A stretch of DNA of 57,491 nt, from contig DHDL01000009.1 of the NCBI GenBank assembly GCA_002399345.1, positions 61,892 to 119,382 on the forward strand. Reading direction: 5' to 3'. Within the stretch, counting starts at the first letter, position 1. Each line of letters starts with the position of its first letter. This DNA comes from Thermoanaerobacterales bacterium UBA4877. Lineage in GTDB: Bacteria > Bacillota > Thermoanaerobacteria > Thermoanaerobacterales > UBA4877. Both the position numbers and the translations under genes were made by a program. Of the stretch, positions 8,794-18,093 are shown in pieces. Under the pieces are notes generated by a model, which made no database searches, was not told the origin of the DNA, and was given only the letters and a program-made list of their open reading frames with translations.

Positions 8794-9869
8794 TGAAACT
8801 GACATATCCGCATATGGGAAATCTTGATATAATACTTAAGGCTTTTTTTGAAGGCATGGGAAAAGAAGTAGTGGTTCCCCCGCCTATTACTGAAAAGACT
8901 CTTTCAATAGGGGTGCGCAACTGTCCGGAGTTTGCTTGCCTCCCGCTGAAGATCACCCTCGGTAATTTCATTGAAGCCCTGGACAAAGGGGCGGATACGA
9001 TTATTATGCTTGGAGGATTCGGACCGTGCAGGTTTGGATACTACGGCCAGGTACAGCGTGAGATAGTAAGGGATATGGGTTATAATCCAAAGATTGTTAT
9101 AGTTGAACCTCCTCATGGTGACCTGAAGGGATTTATCAAAAATGTGGTTTCGCTTTTTCCCGGTATGACGCTAAAAGATGTAATAAAGGCGGGAAAGGTT
9201 GCATGGCAAAAGATGGTATATCTTGATAAGATGGAAAAGGCTCTTCTTGTTTTGCGCGCCCATGAATCCCGCAAGGGTATAGTGACACAAAAATATAATG
9301 AATATAGAAATTATATCGACCGGACCTCTGATGTAAGGGAAATTAAAAGGCTGAGCTTGGAAGGCATCAGGGAGATGAAGTCTCTTACGAAGCTTGTAGA
9401 CACAACGTTACGTATTGCCGTGGTAGGTGAGATATATTTGCTTGTAGAACCCTTTGCTAGTCAGGACATATTTAGGGAACTCAATGAGCAGGGTGTAGAG
9501 GTTAAAAAAACAGAGTACATAACTGATGTTGTGTTTTCCTGTATAATGCCCTGGAGACTCAGTAAAATAAAGAGAGCGGCCAATCCTTATTTAAACCAGG
9601 TAATAGGGGGACATGCCATTTATACTATAGGTAATACACGTATTTGTGCAGATGATGGTTACGACGGTGTAATCCAGATATTCCCGTTCACCTGTACTCC
9701 CGAGGTTGTATCAAAGGCTATATTGAATAAGATGAGTAAAGACTTGGATATACCGGTAATGTCTTTAAGCTTTGATGAGAATACAGGCCAGGCCGGATAC
9801 CGTACACGAATAGAGGCATTTGTAGATCTTCTTATGAGGAGAAGAGGCATGGATTTAGTGAATGTATAA
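8793..9869 (+). CDS. HgdA/B-like dehydratase-family protein, subunit 2
   Basis: A 358-residue paralogue of the preceding protein. An in-frame ATG at 8775 exists, but GGGAGG at 8779-8784 serves the ATG at 8793, which overlaps the upstream TAA by one base. The same three cysteine positions recur: C49 in CPEFACLPLK, C79 in GGFGPCRFGYY and C301 in FPFTCTPEVV, and the C-terminus SFDENTGQAGYRTRIEAF aligns with subunit 1. The pair plausibly makes a heterodimer with one iron-sulfur cluster per subunit, like HgdA/HgdB. In many clostridia these parts are fused with the activase in one long protein; here they are separate. Confidence 0.8.
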   Translation: MKLTYPHMGNLDIILKAFFEGMGKEVVVPPPITEKTLSIGVRNCPEFACLPLKITLGNFIEALDKGADTIIMLGGFGPCRFGYYGQVQREIVRDMGYNPKIVIVEPPHGDLKGFIKNVVSLFPGMTLKDVIKAGKVAWQKMVYLDKMEKALLVLRAHESRKGIVTQKYNEYRNYIDRTSDVREIKRLSLEGIREMKSLTKLVDTTLRIAVVGEIYLLVEPFASQDIFRELNEQGVEVKKTEYITDVVFSCIMPWRLSKIKRAANPYLNQVIGGHAIYTIGNTRICADDGYDGVIQIFPFTCTPEVVSKAILNKMSKDLDIPVMSLSFDENTGQAGYRTRIEAFVDLLMRRRGMDLVNV

Positions 9870-9907
9870 AGTGGGAATTTCTTGTTTGTTAGTATGGAGG
9901 CATAAAT

Positions 9908-10894
9908 ATGAAAACATATCTTGGAGTGGACGTTGGTTCAGTAAGTACGGATATAGCGCTGACAGATGAAGACGGAAATGTAATAGACAGCGTGTATTTG
10001 AGGACACAAGGGCAGCCCATAAAGGTTGTTCAGGAGGGTATACGCCAGATTGGTAGCAGGATAGACGGAGATGTACAGGTATGCGGTGTGGGAACCACGG
10101 GCAGTGGCAGGCAGCTTGCCGGACTTATTGTGGGAGCCGATATTATAAAAAACGAAATTACTGCGCATGCAGTAGCATCCAGCCGTTTTCTGCCGGATGT
10201 GCACACTATCTTGGAAATCGGCGGTCAGGATTCCAAGATAATTATATTGCGCAAAGGCATTGTAACCGATTTTGCGATGAATACCGTATGTGCCGCCGGA
10301 ACGGGATCTTTCTTGGATCAGCAGGCATACAGGCTGGGTATACCCATTGAAAAATTCGGCGATATGGCATTAAAGGCCGAGGCTACCGTCAGAATAGCCG
10401 GAAGATGTACTGTCTTTGCGGAATCAGACATGATACACAAACAACAGCTGGGTTATTCTACAGAGGAGATAATAAACGGATTATGTGAGGCGCTGGTTAG
10501 AAACTACCTCAACAATATAGGAAAAGGCAAGGATATAAATGAACCCATCTTGTTTCAAGGTGGTGTTGCCGCCAATAAAGGTATAAAAGCGGCGTTTGAA
10601 AGGGCTTTGGGAAAGAAGGTTATGGTGCCGAAGGATTATGGCATCATGGGTGCCATAGGGGCAGCTCTTTTAGCAAAGGAAGCAGTAAAGAAAATAGGCA
10701 CAACGAAATTCAAAGGATTTGAAATATCGTCTATGAAGTTTGAGAACAATGGTTTTGACTGTGACGGATGTGCCAACATGTGCGAAGTGGTGGAGTTTGT
10801 ACAAAATGGTCATGTGCTGGCTCGGTGGGGCGATAAGTGCGGCAAATGGTCGAGTAGTATAGATGATAGAGAGGACGTACTTAATAAAGCCTGA
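9908..10894 (+). CDS. ASKHA-type ATPase activase (BadF/BadG/BcrA/BcrD/HgdC family)
   Basis: 328 residues. The actin-like ATPase core shows YLGVDVGSVSTDIAL at the N-terminus, GIGTTGSGR-like VGTTGSGR at 61-68, EIGGQDSKI at 103-111 and the late GGVAANKG. C128 (TVCAAGTGSF) and C167 (AGRCTVFAESD) are the pair that hold one [4Fe-4S] cluster between two protomers in this family. A C-terminal extension adds C285, C288, C292 and C311, a possible second metal site. Family members hydrolyse ATP to push a low-potential electron into a dehydratase or reductase partner; the likely partners are the two genes just upstream. No canonical hgdA/hgdB genes are in the window. Confidence 0.88.
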   Translation: MKTYLGVDVGSVSTDIALTDEDGNVIDSVYLRTQGQPIKVVQEGIRQIGSRIDGDVQVCGVGTTGSGRQLAGLIVGADIIKNEITAHAVASSRFLPDVHTILEIGGQDSKIIILRKGIVTDFAMNTVCAAGTGSFLDQQAYRLGIPIEKFGDMALKAEATVRIAGRCTVFAESDMIHKQQLGYSTEEIINGLCEALVRNYLNNIGKGKDINEPILFQGGVAANKGIKAAFERALGKKVMVPKDYGIMGAIGAALLAKEAVKKIGTTKFKGFEISSMKFENNGFDCDGCANMCEVVEFVQNGHVLARWGDKCGKWSSSIDDREDVLNKA

Positions 10895-10912
10895 TGTTTA
10901 TGTAAAGACAAT

Positions 10913-10941
10913 AAAACCGCTTTTATTAGCGGTTTTTATTT
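10913..10941 (+). terminator. Intrinsic terminator after the activase gene
   Basis: AAAACCGC and GCGGTTTT form an 8-bp stem around TTTTATTA, followed by a T-rich run. Confidence 0.85.
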
Positions 10942-10969
10942 TGACAATTTGTTATATAATAGATATATA
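10941..10969 (+). promoter_or_regulatory. Promoter of whiA
   Basis: TTGACA at 10941-10946, 17 bases, then TATATA at 10964-10969, about 50 bases before the GTG start. It begins where the preceding terminator ends. Confidence 0.65.
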
Positions 10970-11021
10970 TTCATCAAAGTTCGGAAAAAATTTAGCATCA
11001 TATAGATAAAGGGTGATTTCC

Positions 11022-11966
11022 GTGTCGTTCTCCATGAACGTAAAAGAAGAACTGGTGAGGATCATTCCGGACAAGGCATGTTGTATAAAGTCGGAACTTT
11101 CCGCACTTTTGCATTGCTCAGGAAGTATAGTTTTATTGGGAAGCATGAATATAGGATTTAAGATAAATACGGAAAGCGCCGCTATAGCTCGTCTTTTGTT
11201 CATTTTTTTCAAAAAGCAGTATGGGATAAAGAGTAAAATTATTGTTACTAGTAATCATCATTTGAATAAAAACAACGTCTATACGTTAAATCTGGGAGTG
11301 GATAAAAAGGACATACTTCTAGATCTCGGCATTATCAGAATGGATAAAGATGGCAGTGCCGATATATGCTACAGTATTGATAAAAGCATTATCCGGAAAG
11401 ACTGCAGTAAAAGAGCCTATATAAGGGGCGCATTCTTGGGATGCGGATCACTCACTGACCCTGAAAAGACCTATCACATGGAGTTTGTCATAGATAATTT
11501 AAATTATGCACGGTCTTTAAAGCATCTTTTAAATCACTATGGATTAGGCGCAAAAATAATCGAAAGAAAAAATCACTATGTTATATACTTAAAAGATGGA
11601 GATAAGATATCTGATACACTGAAACTGATAGGTGCTTTTGAGTCTATACTCGAATTAGAAAACATCAGGGCTTTTAAAGATATAAGGAATAATATAAACA
11701 GGATTGTAAATTGTGAGACGGCAAATTTGGATAAGACAGTAAATGCTGCCGTAAGACAAAGGCGTAATATTAACTATATAAAGGTAAAAATAGGATTGGA
11801 GCATCTACCCAGAGAACTCAGGGAGGTAGCGGAACTGAGACTTGAGCATGAAAATGCCAGCTTGAAAGAATTGGGAGAAATGATGTCGCCTAAATTAGGC
11901 AAATCAGGGGTAAACCACAGGCTAAGGCGGCTGGATGAGTTAGCCGAAGCTCTAAGGCACAGGTAG
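11022..11966 (+). CDS. whiA: Sporulation/cell-division regulator WhiA
   Basis: 314 residues from the GTG at 11022 (MSFSMNVKEELVRI); this start fits the usual WhiA N-terminus and AAAGGG stands about 11 bases upstream. The N-terminal part is the LAGLIDADG homing-endonuclease-like domain, with RAYIRGAFLGCGSLTDPEK. The C-terminal WhiA HTH is clear: LPRELREVAELRLEHENASLKELGEMM...KSGVNHRLRRLDELAE. In Streptomyces it is a transcription factor for sporulation septation; in Bacillus it affects division and chromosome segregation. Usually it follows yvcK directly; here a three-gene module separates them. Confidence 0.94.
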   Translation: MSFSMNVKEELVRIIPDKACCIKSELSALLHCSGSIVLLGSMNIGFKINTESAAIARLLFIFFKKQYGIKSKIIVTSNHHLNKNNVYTLNLGVDKKDILLDLGIIRMDKDGSADICYSIDKSIIRKDCSKRAYIRGAFLGCGSLTDPEKTYHMEFVIDNLNYARSLKHLLNHYGLGAKIIERKNHYVIYLKDGDKISDTLKLIGAFESILELENIRAFKDIRNNINRIVNCETANLDKTVNAAVRQRRNINYIKVKIGLEHLPRELREVAELRLEHENASLKELGEMMSPKLGKSGVNHRLRRLDELAEALRHR

Positions 11967-12055
11967 GGTATAGGCACAGGGTGAAGTAAGTGAACGTGGG
12001 AGATAATGTACCCTGTATGTTTATAAAACTTAAGTATGGTAAACAAGGTGATATA

Positions 12056-13357
12056 ATGACAAAACACAACAAGATTATAAATTATATAAAAGGCCTTGTA
12101 CCCGGAGCGAAAATTTCGGTACGCGGCGTATCTACAAAGCTCAACGTGAGTGAGGGTACGGCATACCGTGCCATTAAAGAGGCGGAGGTGCAGGGATATG
12201 TAAACACCATCCCACGGGTTGGAACAATAAGGGTGGAAAACAGAAATAAAAAAGATATTGAGAAATTTACATACTCGGAAATTGTAAACATTGTCGGCGG
12301 TACATGTGTAGCCGGCAAAAACGGCCTTTATAAGAGGGTGAACAAGCTTATAATAGGCGCCATGACCCCCGATGCGATGGTGAGGTATATTTCGCCGGGA
12401 GATATACTCATTATAGGGAACAGAGTGAATGCTCAGAGGGTGGGCCTGGCCGGGAAATGCGGGCTGCTTATCACCGGTGGATTTAAATGCACTCCGGACA
12501 TAGAGGAAGAGGCTGATAACATGAATCTCCCGGTTATATTAACTGATTATGATACTTTTACCGCATCTACATTAATAAACCGGGCCATTTACTTTAAAAT
12601 GAGGAAAAAGGAAATACTTTTAGTGAAGGATATCATGGTAAAATCTCCACTTTGCTTGAAATCCGACGACGGTATAAATATGTGGAAGGATATGGTCTTA
12701 AAGACAGGCCATACAAGGTTTCCCGTTATAAATAACAGTGGCGACCTCGCCGGCATAATAACTGCAAGGGATGTGGCGGATACTGTAATGGGAGAGTATA
12801 TCGGTGATATTATGAAAAAAAATCTTTTTGCCGCGAGTGTGGATATGACTGTTGCCTATGCCGCGCATACAATGGTGTGGCAGGGTATAGAACTTATGCC
12901 GGTGATCGACGGTAAAAAATTAGTTGGAATAATAACAAGAGAGGATGTTATAAAGGCTCTTCAGTTTATGTATAATCAGCCTCAGGTGGAGGAAACCATA
13001 GAGGATTTGCTCTTAAAAAACTTTGAGGCCAATTATGAGAAGAATAAGACGACATTTTCCGGGACCGTGCCTGCGCTTATGTTAAGCTACGGTGGTATGG
13101 CCAGCTTTCCATCGCTGTCTCTGCTAATGGCTACGGCCGGTTTGACTGCTGTGATTGGCAATAAGAGATATGAGGCGGAAGTGGAGAGTTTTAATATTTT
13201 TTATACACGTCCTATTCAGATTGACCAGCGTATTGACATAGTGGCTGAGGTTATAGAAATGAGCAGGAATTTTGGTAAAGTGGAGATAACCGTATCTTCA
13301 GATCAAGATACGCTCTCCAGGGGTATTTTATCGGTTAGAATGTTTAAGAGCAGGTGA
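12056..13357 (+). CDS. ytoI: YtoI-like regulator: HTH, DRTGG, CBS pair, hotdog domain
   Basis: 433 residues. Order: winged-helix-type HTH (KLNVSEGTAYRAIKEAEVQGYVNT, about 20-45), DRTGG domain (ending near residue 190), two CBS motifs (VKDIMVKSPLCLKSDD and LMPVIDGKKLVGIITRED) and a C-terminal hotdog-fold domain. The architecture matches B. subtilis YtoI, which also lies beside dnaE. CBS pairs bind adenine nucleotides, so it may sense energy state, but no target is known. GGTGAT precedes the ATG at 12056; an in-frame start at 11990 has no ribosome binding site and crosses the gap after whiA. It ends 5 bases before dnaE. Confidence 0.88.
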   Translation: MTKHNKIINYIKGLVPGAKISVRGVSTKLNVSEGTAYRAIKEAEVQGYVNTIPRVGTIRVENRNKKDIEKFTYSEIVNIVGGTCVAGKNGLYKRVNKLIIGAMTPDAMVRYISPGDILIIGNRVNAQRVGLAGKCGLLITGGFKCTPDIEEEADNMNLPVILTDYDTFTASTLINRAIYFKMRKKEILLVKDIMVKSPLCLKSDDGINMWKDMVLKTGHTRFPVINNSGDLAGIITARDVADTVMGEYIGDIMKKNLFAASVDMTVAYAAHTMVWQGIELMPVIDGKKLVGIITREDVIKALQFMYNQPQVEETIEDLLLKNFEANYEKNKTTFSGTVPALMLSYGGMASFPSLSLLMATAGLTAVIGNKRYEAEVESFNIFYTRPIQIDQRIDIVAEVIEMSRNFGKVEITVSSDQDTLSRGILSVRMFKSR

Positions 13358-13362
13358 TTCAT

Positions 13363-16300
13363 ATGTCAGGTTTTACACATTTACATCTTCATACCGAATA
13401 TAGTCTTCTGGACGGGGCATGCCGCATTCCTGAGCTGGTGAGGACTGCCAAGGATATGGGTTTCGATAGCATTGCTATAACGGATCACGGGTATATGTAC
13501 GGTGTTATTGATTTTTACAGGGAATGCAAGAAGAATTCCATAAAGCCGATAATAGGCTGCGAAACATATGTTGCACAGCGCACCATGGAGGATTGTGACC
13601 CTGCGTTGGACAGGGAACAGTATCATTTGGTGCTGCTGGCTGAAAATAATACGGGATATAAAAACCTAGTTAAGTTGATTTCACAGGCATCTCTTAAGGG
13701 CTTTTATTATAAACCCAGGGTTGACCATGAGCTTCTTGGTAAATATCATGAGGGGCTTATAGCTATGTCCGCATGTGTTGGAGGCGAGATCCCATCGCAT
13801 CTTACATACGGTGATTATGAGGGCGCTAAGAATATAGCACTTATGTATAATGAGATGTTTGGACAGGGCAGCTTTTTTTTAGAGATACAAGATCATGGCC
13901 TGGCCGTGGAGAAGGAGGTTATAAAGGGTCTTCTCAGGCTTTCCAAGGAAACAGGTATACCGCTGGTGGCCACCAATGACATCCACTATATTTTTAAAGA
14001 GGATGCACAGGCCCAGGATATACTGCTTTGTATTCAGACAAATAAGAAGGTCAGTGATGAGGACAGGATGCGGTTTGGTTCATCGGAGTTTTATTTAAAA
14101 TCTCCTGATGAAATGGCGCAGCTTTTCAGTTATGCACCGGAGGCTATAGAGAATACATCGCGGATTGCAGATAGGTGTAATGTTGATTTTGAGTTTGACC
14201 GGGTGTATCTTCCGGAATTTCCGGTGCCGGAGGGGTATGATAATTTTTCATATCTTAAAAAATTGTGCTACGATGGCCTGGCCGAAATATATGACGATGT
14301 AGGGAGCAAACTTACCGGACGGCTTGATTATGAGCTTTCCGTTATTAAAAAAATGGGTTATGTAAATTATTTTCTAATAGTGTGGGACTTTATTCGGTTT
14401 GCCAGGGAAAGCAAGATTGTCACCGGCCCGGGGCGCGGCTCTGCGGCAGGCAGTCTGGTGGCCTATACCCTTGGCATAACCAGGATAGATCCCATGCGGT
14501 ACAACCTGATTTTTGAGCGTTTTTTAAACCCGGATAGGGTGAGCATGCCGGATATTGACTGCGATTTTTGCTATGAACGCAGGAGTGAGGTTATAGATTA
14601 TGTTGTAAAGAAATACGGTAAGGACAGGGTTGCCCAGATAGTGACATTCGGAACCATGGCAGCCCGGGGCGCCATCAGGGATGTGGGACGTGCCCTTGAT
14701 ATGAGTTATGGTGAGGTTGACTCCATAGCCAAGATGATACCCTTTGAGCTTAAGATGACCATAGATAAAGCACTTAAGGTAAATCCCGATTTTAAGGCCA
14801 AATATGATTCCGATGGTAATGTAAAAAGACTGATTGATATGGCAAAGAGGCTGGAGGGTCTGCCGCGGCATACCTCCACTCATGCTGCCGGTGTTGTAAT
14901 ATCCCGTTTTCCTCTCTCTGATGTTGTGCCTCTTCAGAAAAATGAGGATGCCGTTATCACTCAGTACCCTATGGGAAACCTTGAACAGCTTGGACTTTTA
15001 AAAATGGACTTCCTCGGTTTAAGGACCCTGACGGTTATCAGGGATGCTATAGAAAATGTAAAAAAGTACCATGAGATAGATATAGACTTGGACAAGCTGG
15101 ATTATGATGACCAGAAGGTGTATGAGATGATATCCTCCGGAGATACCGACGGGGTATTTCAGTTGGAGAGCCGTGGTATGAGGCAGTTTATGAGGGAACT
15201 TAAGCCTTCAAGCCTTGAGGATGTCATAGCAGGCATTTCGCTTTACCGTCCCGGCCCGATGGCTCAGATACCGAGATATATATACAACAAGAATCATCCG
15301 GATGAGATTGAGTATGAGCATCCTCTATTAAAGCCTATACTGGATGTTACTTATGGCTGTATGGTATACCAGGAACAGGTCATGCAGATAGTGAGGGACC
15401 TTGCAGGCTATTCACTGGGCAGGTCGGACCTGGTTAGGAGGGCCATGTCCAAGAAAAAAATGGATGTCATGCAGCAGGAGAGAAAAAACTTTATATATGG
15501 CATAGAGAATGAAGACGGCAGCATCGAGGTACCTGGCGCAGTTAGAAATGGCGTGCCAGAGGATGTGGCCAACCATATATTTGATGAGATGATAGACTTT
15601 GCGAATTATGCATATAATAAGTCTCATGCAGCAGCATACGCTGTAATAGCATATCAGACGGCATACCTTAAATACTATTATCCTGTGGAATTTATGGCAG
15701 CTATACTTAACAGTGTTGTGGACAACATGGACAAGGTGGCACTCTATATACAATCTTGCAGGAAGAAGGGCATAAAAGTATTGCCGCCGGACATAAATGA
15801 GAGCGAGGAAGAATTCACGGCGGTGGGCAGTAATATCAGGTTTGGCCTGGCCGCTATAAAGAATGTGGGCAGAAATGCAGTAAAGAATATAGTGCATGTC
15901 AGGTCTAAAGGATTTTACAAAGGTTTTAAGGATTTTATATCCAGGATTGACTTAAATGCGTTAAATAAAAAGACCATAGAGAGTCTCATCAAATCAGGAG
16001 CATTTGATAGTTTTAATATAAAGAGATCGCAGCTGATGGCTAAATACGAGGATGTGATTTCCGGGTTTGTAAAACAGAAAAAAGATAACTTTTCCGGCCA
16101 GATGTCCTTATTTTCATCTTCGTCGTCCAATACGTCTGAAGATTATCCGGATATCAAGGAATATCCTTATGATGTACTTTTGAATTTTGAAAGGGAAATG
16201 CTGGGTGTTTACCTGTCCGGACATCCACTGGATCAGTATAAAAAAGTGATAAGTAAAACAGTGACCGTAACCAGTGCCGACTTTAAGAGTGATGATGAAA

Positions 16301-16803
16301 ATCAGGCAAACCTTAAAGACGGCCAGCCTGTTACTGCCGGAGGTATAATAACCGAGTGTAAGACCATATTTACGCGGAACAGTAATATGATGGCCTTTGT
16401 GACCATAGAAGACTATTATGGAACAATAGAGGCAATAGTATTTCCGAACATCTATGAAGAATACCGAAATATTCTTACCCAGGATAGTCCGATATTTATA
16501 AACGGCAGGGTAAGTATAAAGGAAGAGGAAGAGCCTAAGGTGCTCTGTGATGATATTTCTCCTATGTCATCGGCGGTGAGTAAGCTATATATTAAAGTCC
16601 CAGACAGTTTTAACGATAATATATTACGTGAGATAAAAACTATATTAAAACAGCACAGGGGCAATATTCCGGTGATTATCTATTTTGAAAAGGGAAATAA
16701 GAAGATGCAGGCTGAGCAGAATCTATGGGTTGCGCCGTCGAGAGAACTGTATGACCGGCTTAAGAATCTGCTGGGTGAAAATTGTGTTAAGACAGTTGCA
16801 TAG
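13363..16803 (+). CDS. dnaE: DNA polymerase III subunit alpha DnaE
   Basis: 1146 residues, the usual size of DnaE1/DnaE3-type replicative polymerase without exonuclease. The PHP domain begins FTHLHLHTEYSLLDGACR. The polymerase core shows GPGRGSAAGSLVAYTLGIT, then MPDIDCDFC with the catalytic aspartates, and SHAAAYAVIAYQTAYLK. A C-terminal OB fold (TAGGIITECKTIFTRNSNMMAFVTIED) follows the helix-hairpin-helix region. AGGTG ahead of the ATG at 13363 fixes the start. It carries three copies of GGCCTGGCC (13897, 14275, 15844). Confidence 0.97.
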   Translation: MSGFTHLHLHTEYSLLDGACRIPELVRTAKDMGFDSIAITDHGYMYGVIDFYRECKKNSIKPIIGCETYVAQRTMEDCDPALDREQYHLVLLAENNTGYKNLVKLISQASLKGFYYKPRVDHELLGKYHEGLIAMSACVGGEIPSHLTYGDYEGAKNIALMYNEMFGQGSFFLEIQDHGLAVEKEVIKGLLRLSKETGIPLVATNDIHYIFKEDAQAQDILLCIQTNKKVSDEDRMRFGSSEFYLKSPDEMAQLFSYAPEAIENTSRIADRCNVDFEFDRVYLPEFPVPEGYDNFSYLKKLCYDGLAEIYDDVGSKLTGRLDYELSVIKKMGYVNYFLIVWDFIRFARESKIVTGPGRGSAAGSLVAYTLGITRIDPMRYNLIFERFLNPDRVSMPDIDCDFCYERRSEVIDYVVKKYGKDRVAQIVTFGTMAARGAIRDVGRALDMSYGEVDSIAKMIPFELKMTIDKALKVNPDFKAKYDSDGNVKRLIDMAKRLEGLPRHTSTHAAGVVISRFPLSDVVPLQKNEDAVITQYPMGNLEQLGLLKMDFLGLRTLTVIRDAIENVKKYHEIDIDLDKLDYDDQKVYEMISSGDTDGVFQLESRGMRQFMRELKPSSLEDVIAGISLYRPGPMAQIPRYIYNKNHPDEIEYEHPLLKPILDVTYGCMVYQEQVMQIVRDLAGYSLGRSDLVRRAMSKKKMDVMQQERKNFIYGIENEDGSIEVPGAVRNGVPEDVANHIFDEMIDFANYAYNKSHAAAYAVIAYQTAYLKYYYPVEFMAAILNSVVDNMDKVALYIQSCRKKGIKVLPPDINESEEEFTAVGSNIRFGLAAIKNVGRNAVKNIVHVRSKGFYKGFKDFISRIDLNALNKKTIESLIKSGAFDSFNIKRSQLMAKYEDVISGFVKQKKDNFSGQMSLFSSSSSNTSEDYPDIKEYPYDVLLNFEREMLGVYLSGHPLDQYKKVISKTVTVTSADFKSDDENQANLKDGQPVTAGGIITECKTIFTRNSNMMAFVTIEDYYGTIEAIVFPNIYEEYRNILTQDSPIFINGRVSIKEEEEPKVLCDDISPMSSAVSKLYIKVPDSFNDNILREIKTILKQHRGNIPVIIYFEKGNKKMQAEQNLWVAPSRELYDRLKNLLGENCVKTVA

Positions 16804-16856
16804 CAATTAATTATAGCTTAAAATTAATGTAGTATATTTTTTTAAGGAGGAAGACT

Positions 16857-17054
16857 ATGTGGACCGCTGTATATGTCGCACCGAGAAAGGAAACAGCAGA
16901 ACAAATTAAAAATATGCTGACACAGGAGGGATTCCTAGTAAAGATGCAGCCTCTTACAAAGAATATAAAAAACGAAAATTTTTATGAGGTTATGGTACCG
17001 GAGGCGGAGGCAGTGGATGCCCAGGTTACATTAGCCCACAGGGGAATAGAGTAA
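16857..17054 (+). CDS. Small conserved protein between dnaE and pfkA
   Basis: 65 residues, starting MWTAVYVAPRKETAEQIKNML, with an excellent AAGGAGG site seven bases ahead. A mixed alpha/beta pattern (TAVYVAP strand, KETAEQIKNMLTQEGF helix, FYEVMVPEAEAVDAQ) looks like a small ferredoxin-like or DUF2007-type fold. Such a gene commonly sits in this position in Clostridia. Function is unknown; no transmembrane segment or cysteine pattern is seen. Confidence 0.75.
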   Translation: MWTAVYVAPRKETAEQIKNMLTQEGFLVKMQPLTKNIKNENFYEVMVPEAEAVDAQVTLAHRGIE

Positions 17055-17115
17055 AACCCGGTACTTTACATATAAAGGTTAAAAAGGTAAAAGGTAGACA
17101 TTTAGGAGGGGAAAG

Positions 17116-18081
17116 ATGAAAAAGATAGCAGTGTTGACGAGCGGTGGCGATGCGCCCGGTATGAATGCATGTATCAGGTCTGTAGTACGTACGAGTATAT
17201 ATTATGGCCTGGATGTTGTTGGCGTAATGCGCGGTTATTCAGGGCTCTTAAATGGTGAGATCAGAGAAATGACCCTCTCATCGGTGGCTGATGTTATCCA
17301 AAGAGGAGGCACAATACTGAGGACTGCCCGTTGTGAGGAGTTTACCAAGCCGGAAGGTAGAAAAGTAGCGGCTGATGTCTTAAGAGATAATAATATCGAA
17401 GGGCTTGTCGTTATAGGTGGTGACGGTTCGTTTAAAGGTGCACAGCTTTTGAGCGCGGAGCAGGGCATAAACACTATAGGCATACCGGGTACTATTGACA
17501 ATGATGTTGCTTGCTCGGATTTCACTATCGGTTTTTCAACGGCGGTTAATACGGCTTTGGATGCTATAAATAAGATCAGGGATACCATGACGTCTCATGA
17601 GAGGGGCAGTATTATCGAGGTAATGGGCAGGCACTGCGGTGATATAGCACTTTGGTCCGGCCTGGCCGGAGGTGCGGAAATAATACTGGTTCCCGAAATA
17701 AAGCTGGATATGGATGATTTGGTAAGCAAGATAAGGCAAGGCCAGGCTAGAGGCAAACTTCACAGCATAATCGTCCTTGCCGAGGGGGTCTGCTCTGCTT
17801 ATGATCTCTTGGATAAAATAAGGCAAGAACTCCCGGAATCTGAATTCAGAGCAACCATTTTGGGACATATACAAAGGGGAGGCAGTCCTACGGCCTTTGA
17901 TAGGATTATTGCCAGCCAGATGGGGGCGAAGGCGGTAGAATTGTTGATTCAAGGCAAGACATGCAGGGTTATAGGCATAAAGAAAAATAAAATAGTAGAT
18001 TACAATGCTGATGAAGCTCTGTCTATGAAGAAAGAGTTTGACATGGGCAAATACAATCTCAGTAAAATCCTTTCTATTTAA
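17116..18081 (+). CDS. pfkA: ATP-dependent 6-phosphofructokinase
   Basis: 321 residues, the standard bacterial length. [12 protein letters not shown] near the start binds [15 protein letters not shown] carries the Asp of the active site, [17 protein letters not shown] holds the catalytic TIDND, and [20 protein letters not shown] and [13 protein letters not shown] complete the fructose-6-phosphate and effector sites. The Gly of GGDGS is the residue that marks ATP (not pyrophosphate) enzymes. It forms an operon with pyk, 12 bases downstream, so two controlled steps of glycolysis are made together. Confidence 0.96.
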   Translation: MKKIAVLTSGGDAPGMNACIRSVVRTSIYYGLDVVGVMRGYSGLLNGEIREMTLSSVADVIQRGGTILRTARCEEFTKPEGRKVAADVLRDNNIEGLVVIGGDGSFKGAQLLSAEQGINTIGIPGTIDNDVACSDFTIGFSTAVNTALDAINKIRDTMTSHERGSIIEVMGRHCGDIALWSGLAGGAEIILVPEIKLDMDDLVSKIRQGQARGKLHSIIVLAEGVCSAYDLLDKIRQELPESEFRATILGHIQRGGSPTAFDRIIASQMGAKAVELLIQGKTCRVIGIKKNKIVDYNADEALSMKKEFDMGKYNLSKILSI

Positions 18082-18093
18082 GAGGTGTATAAA

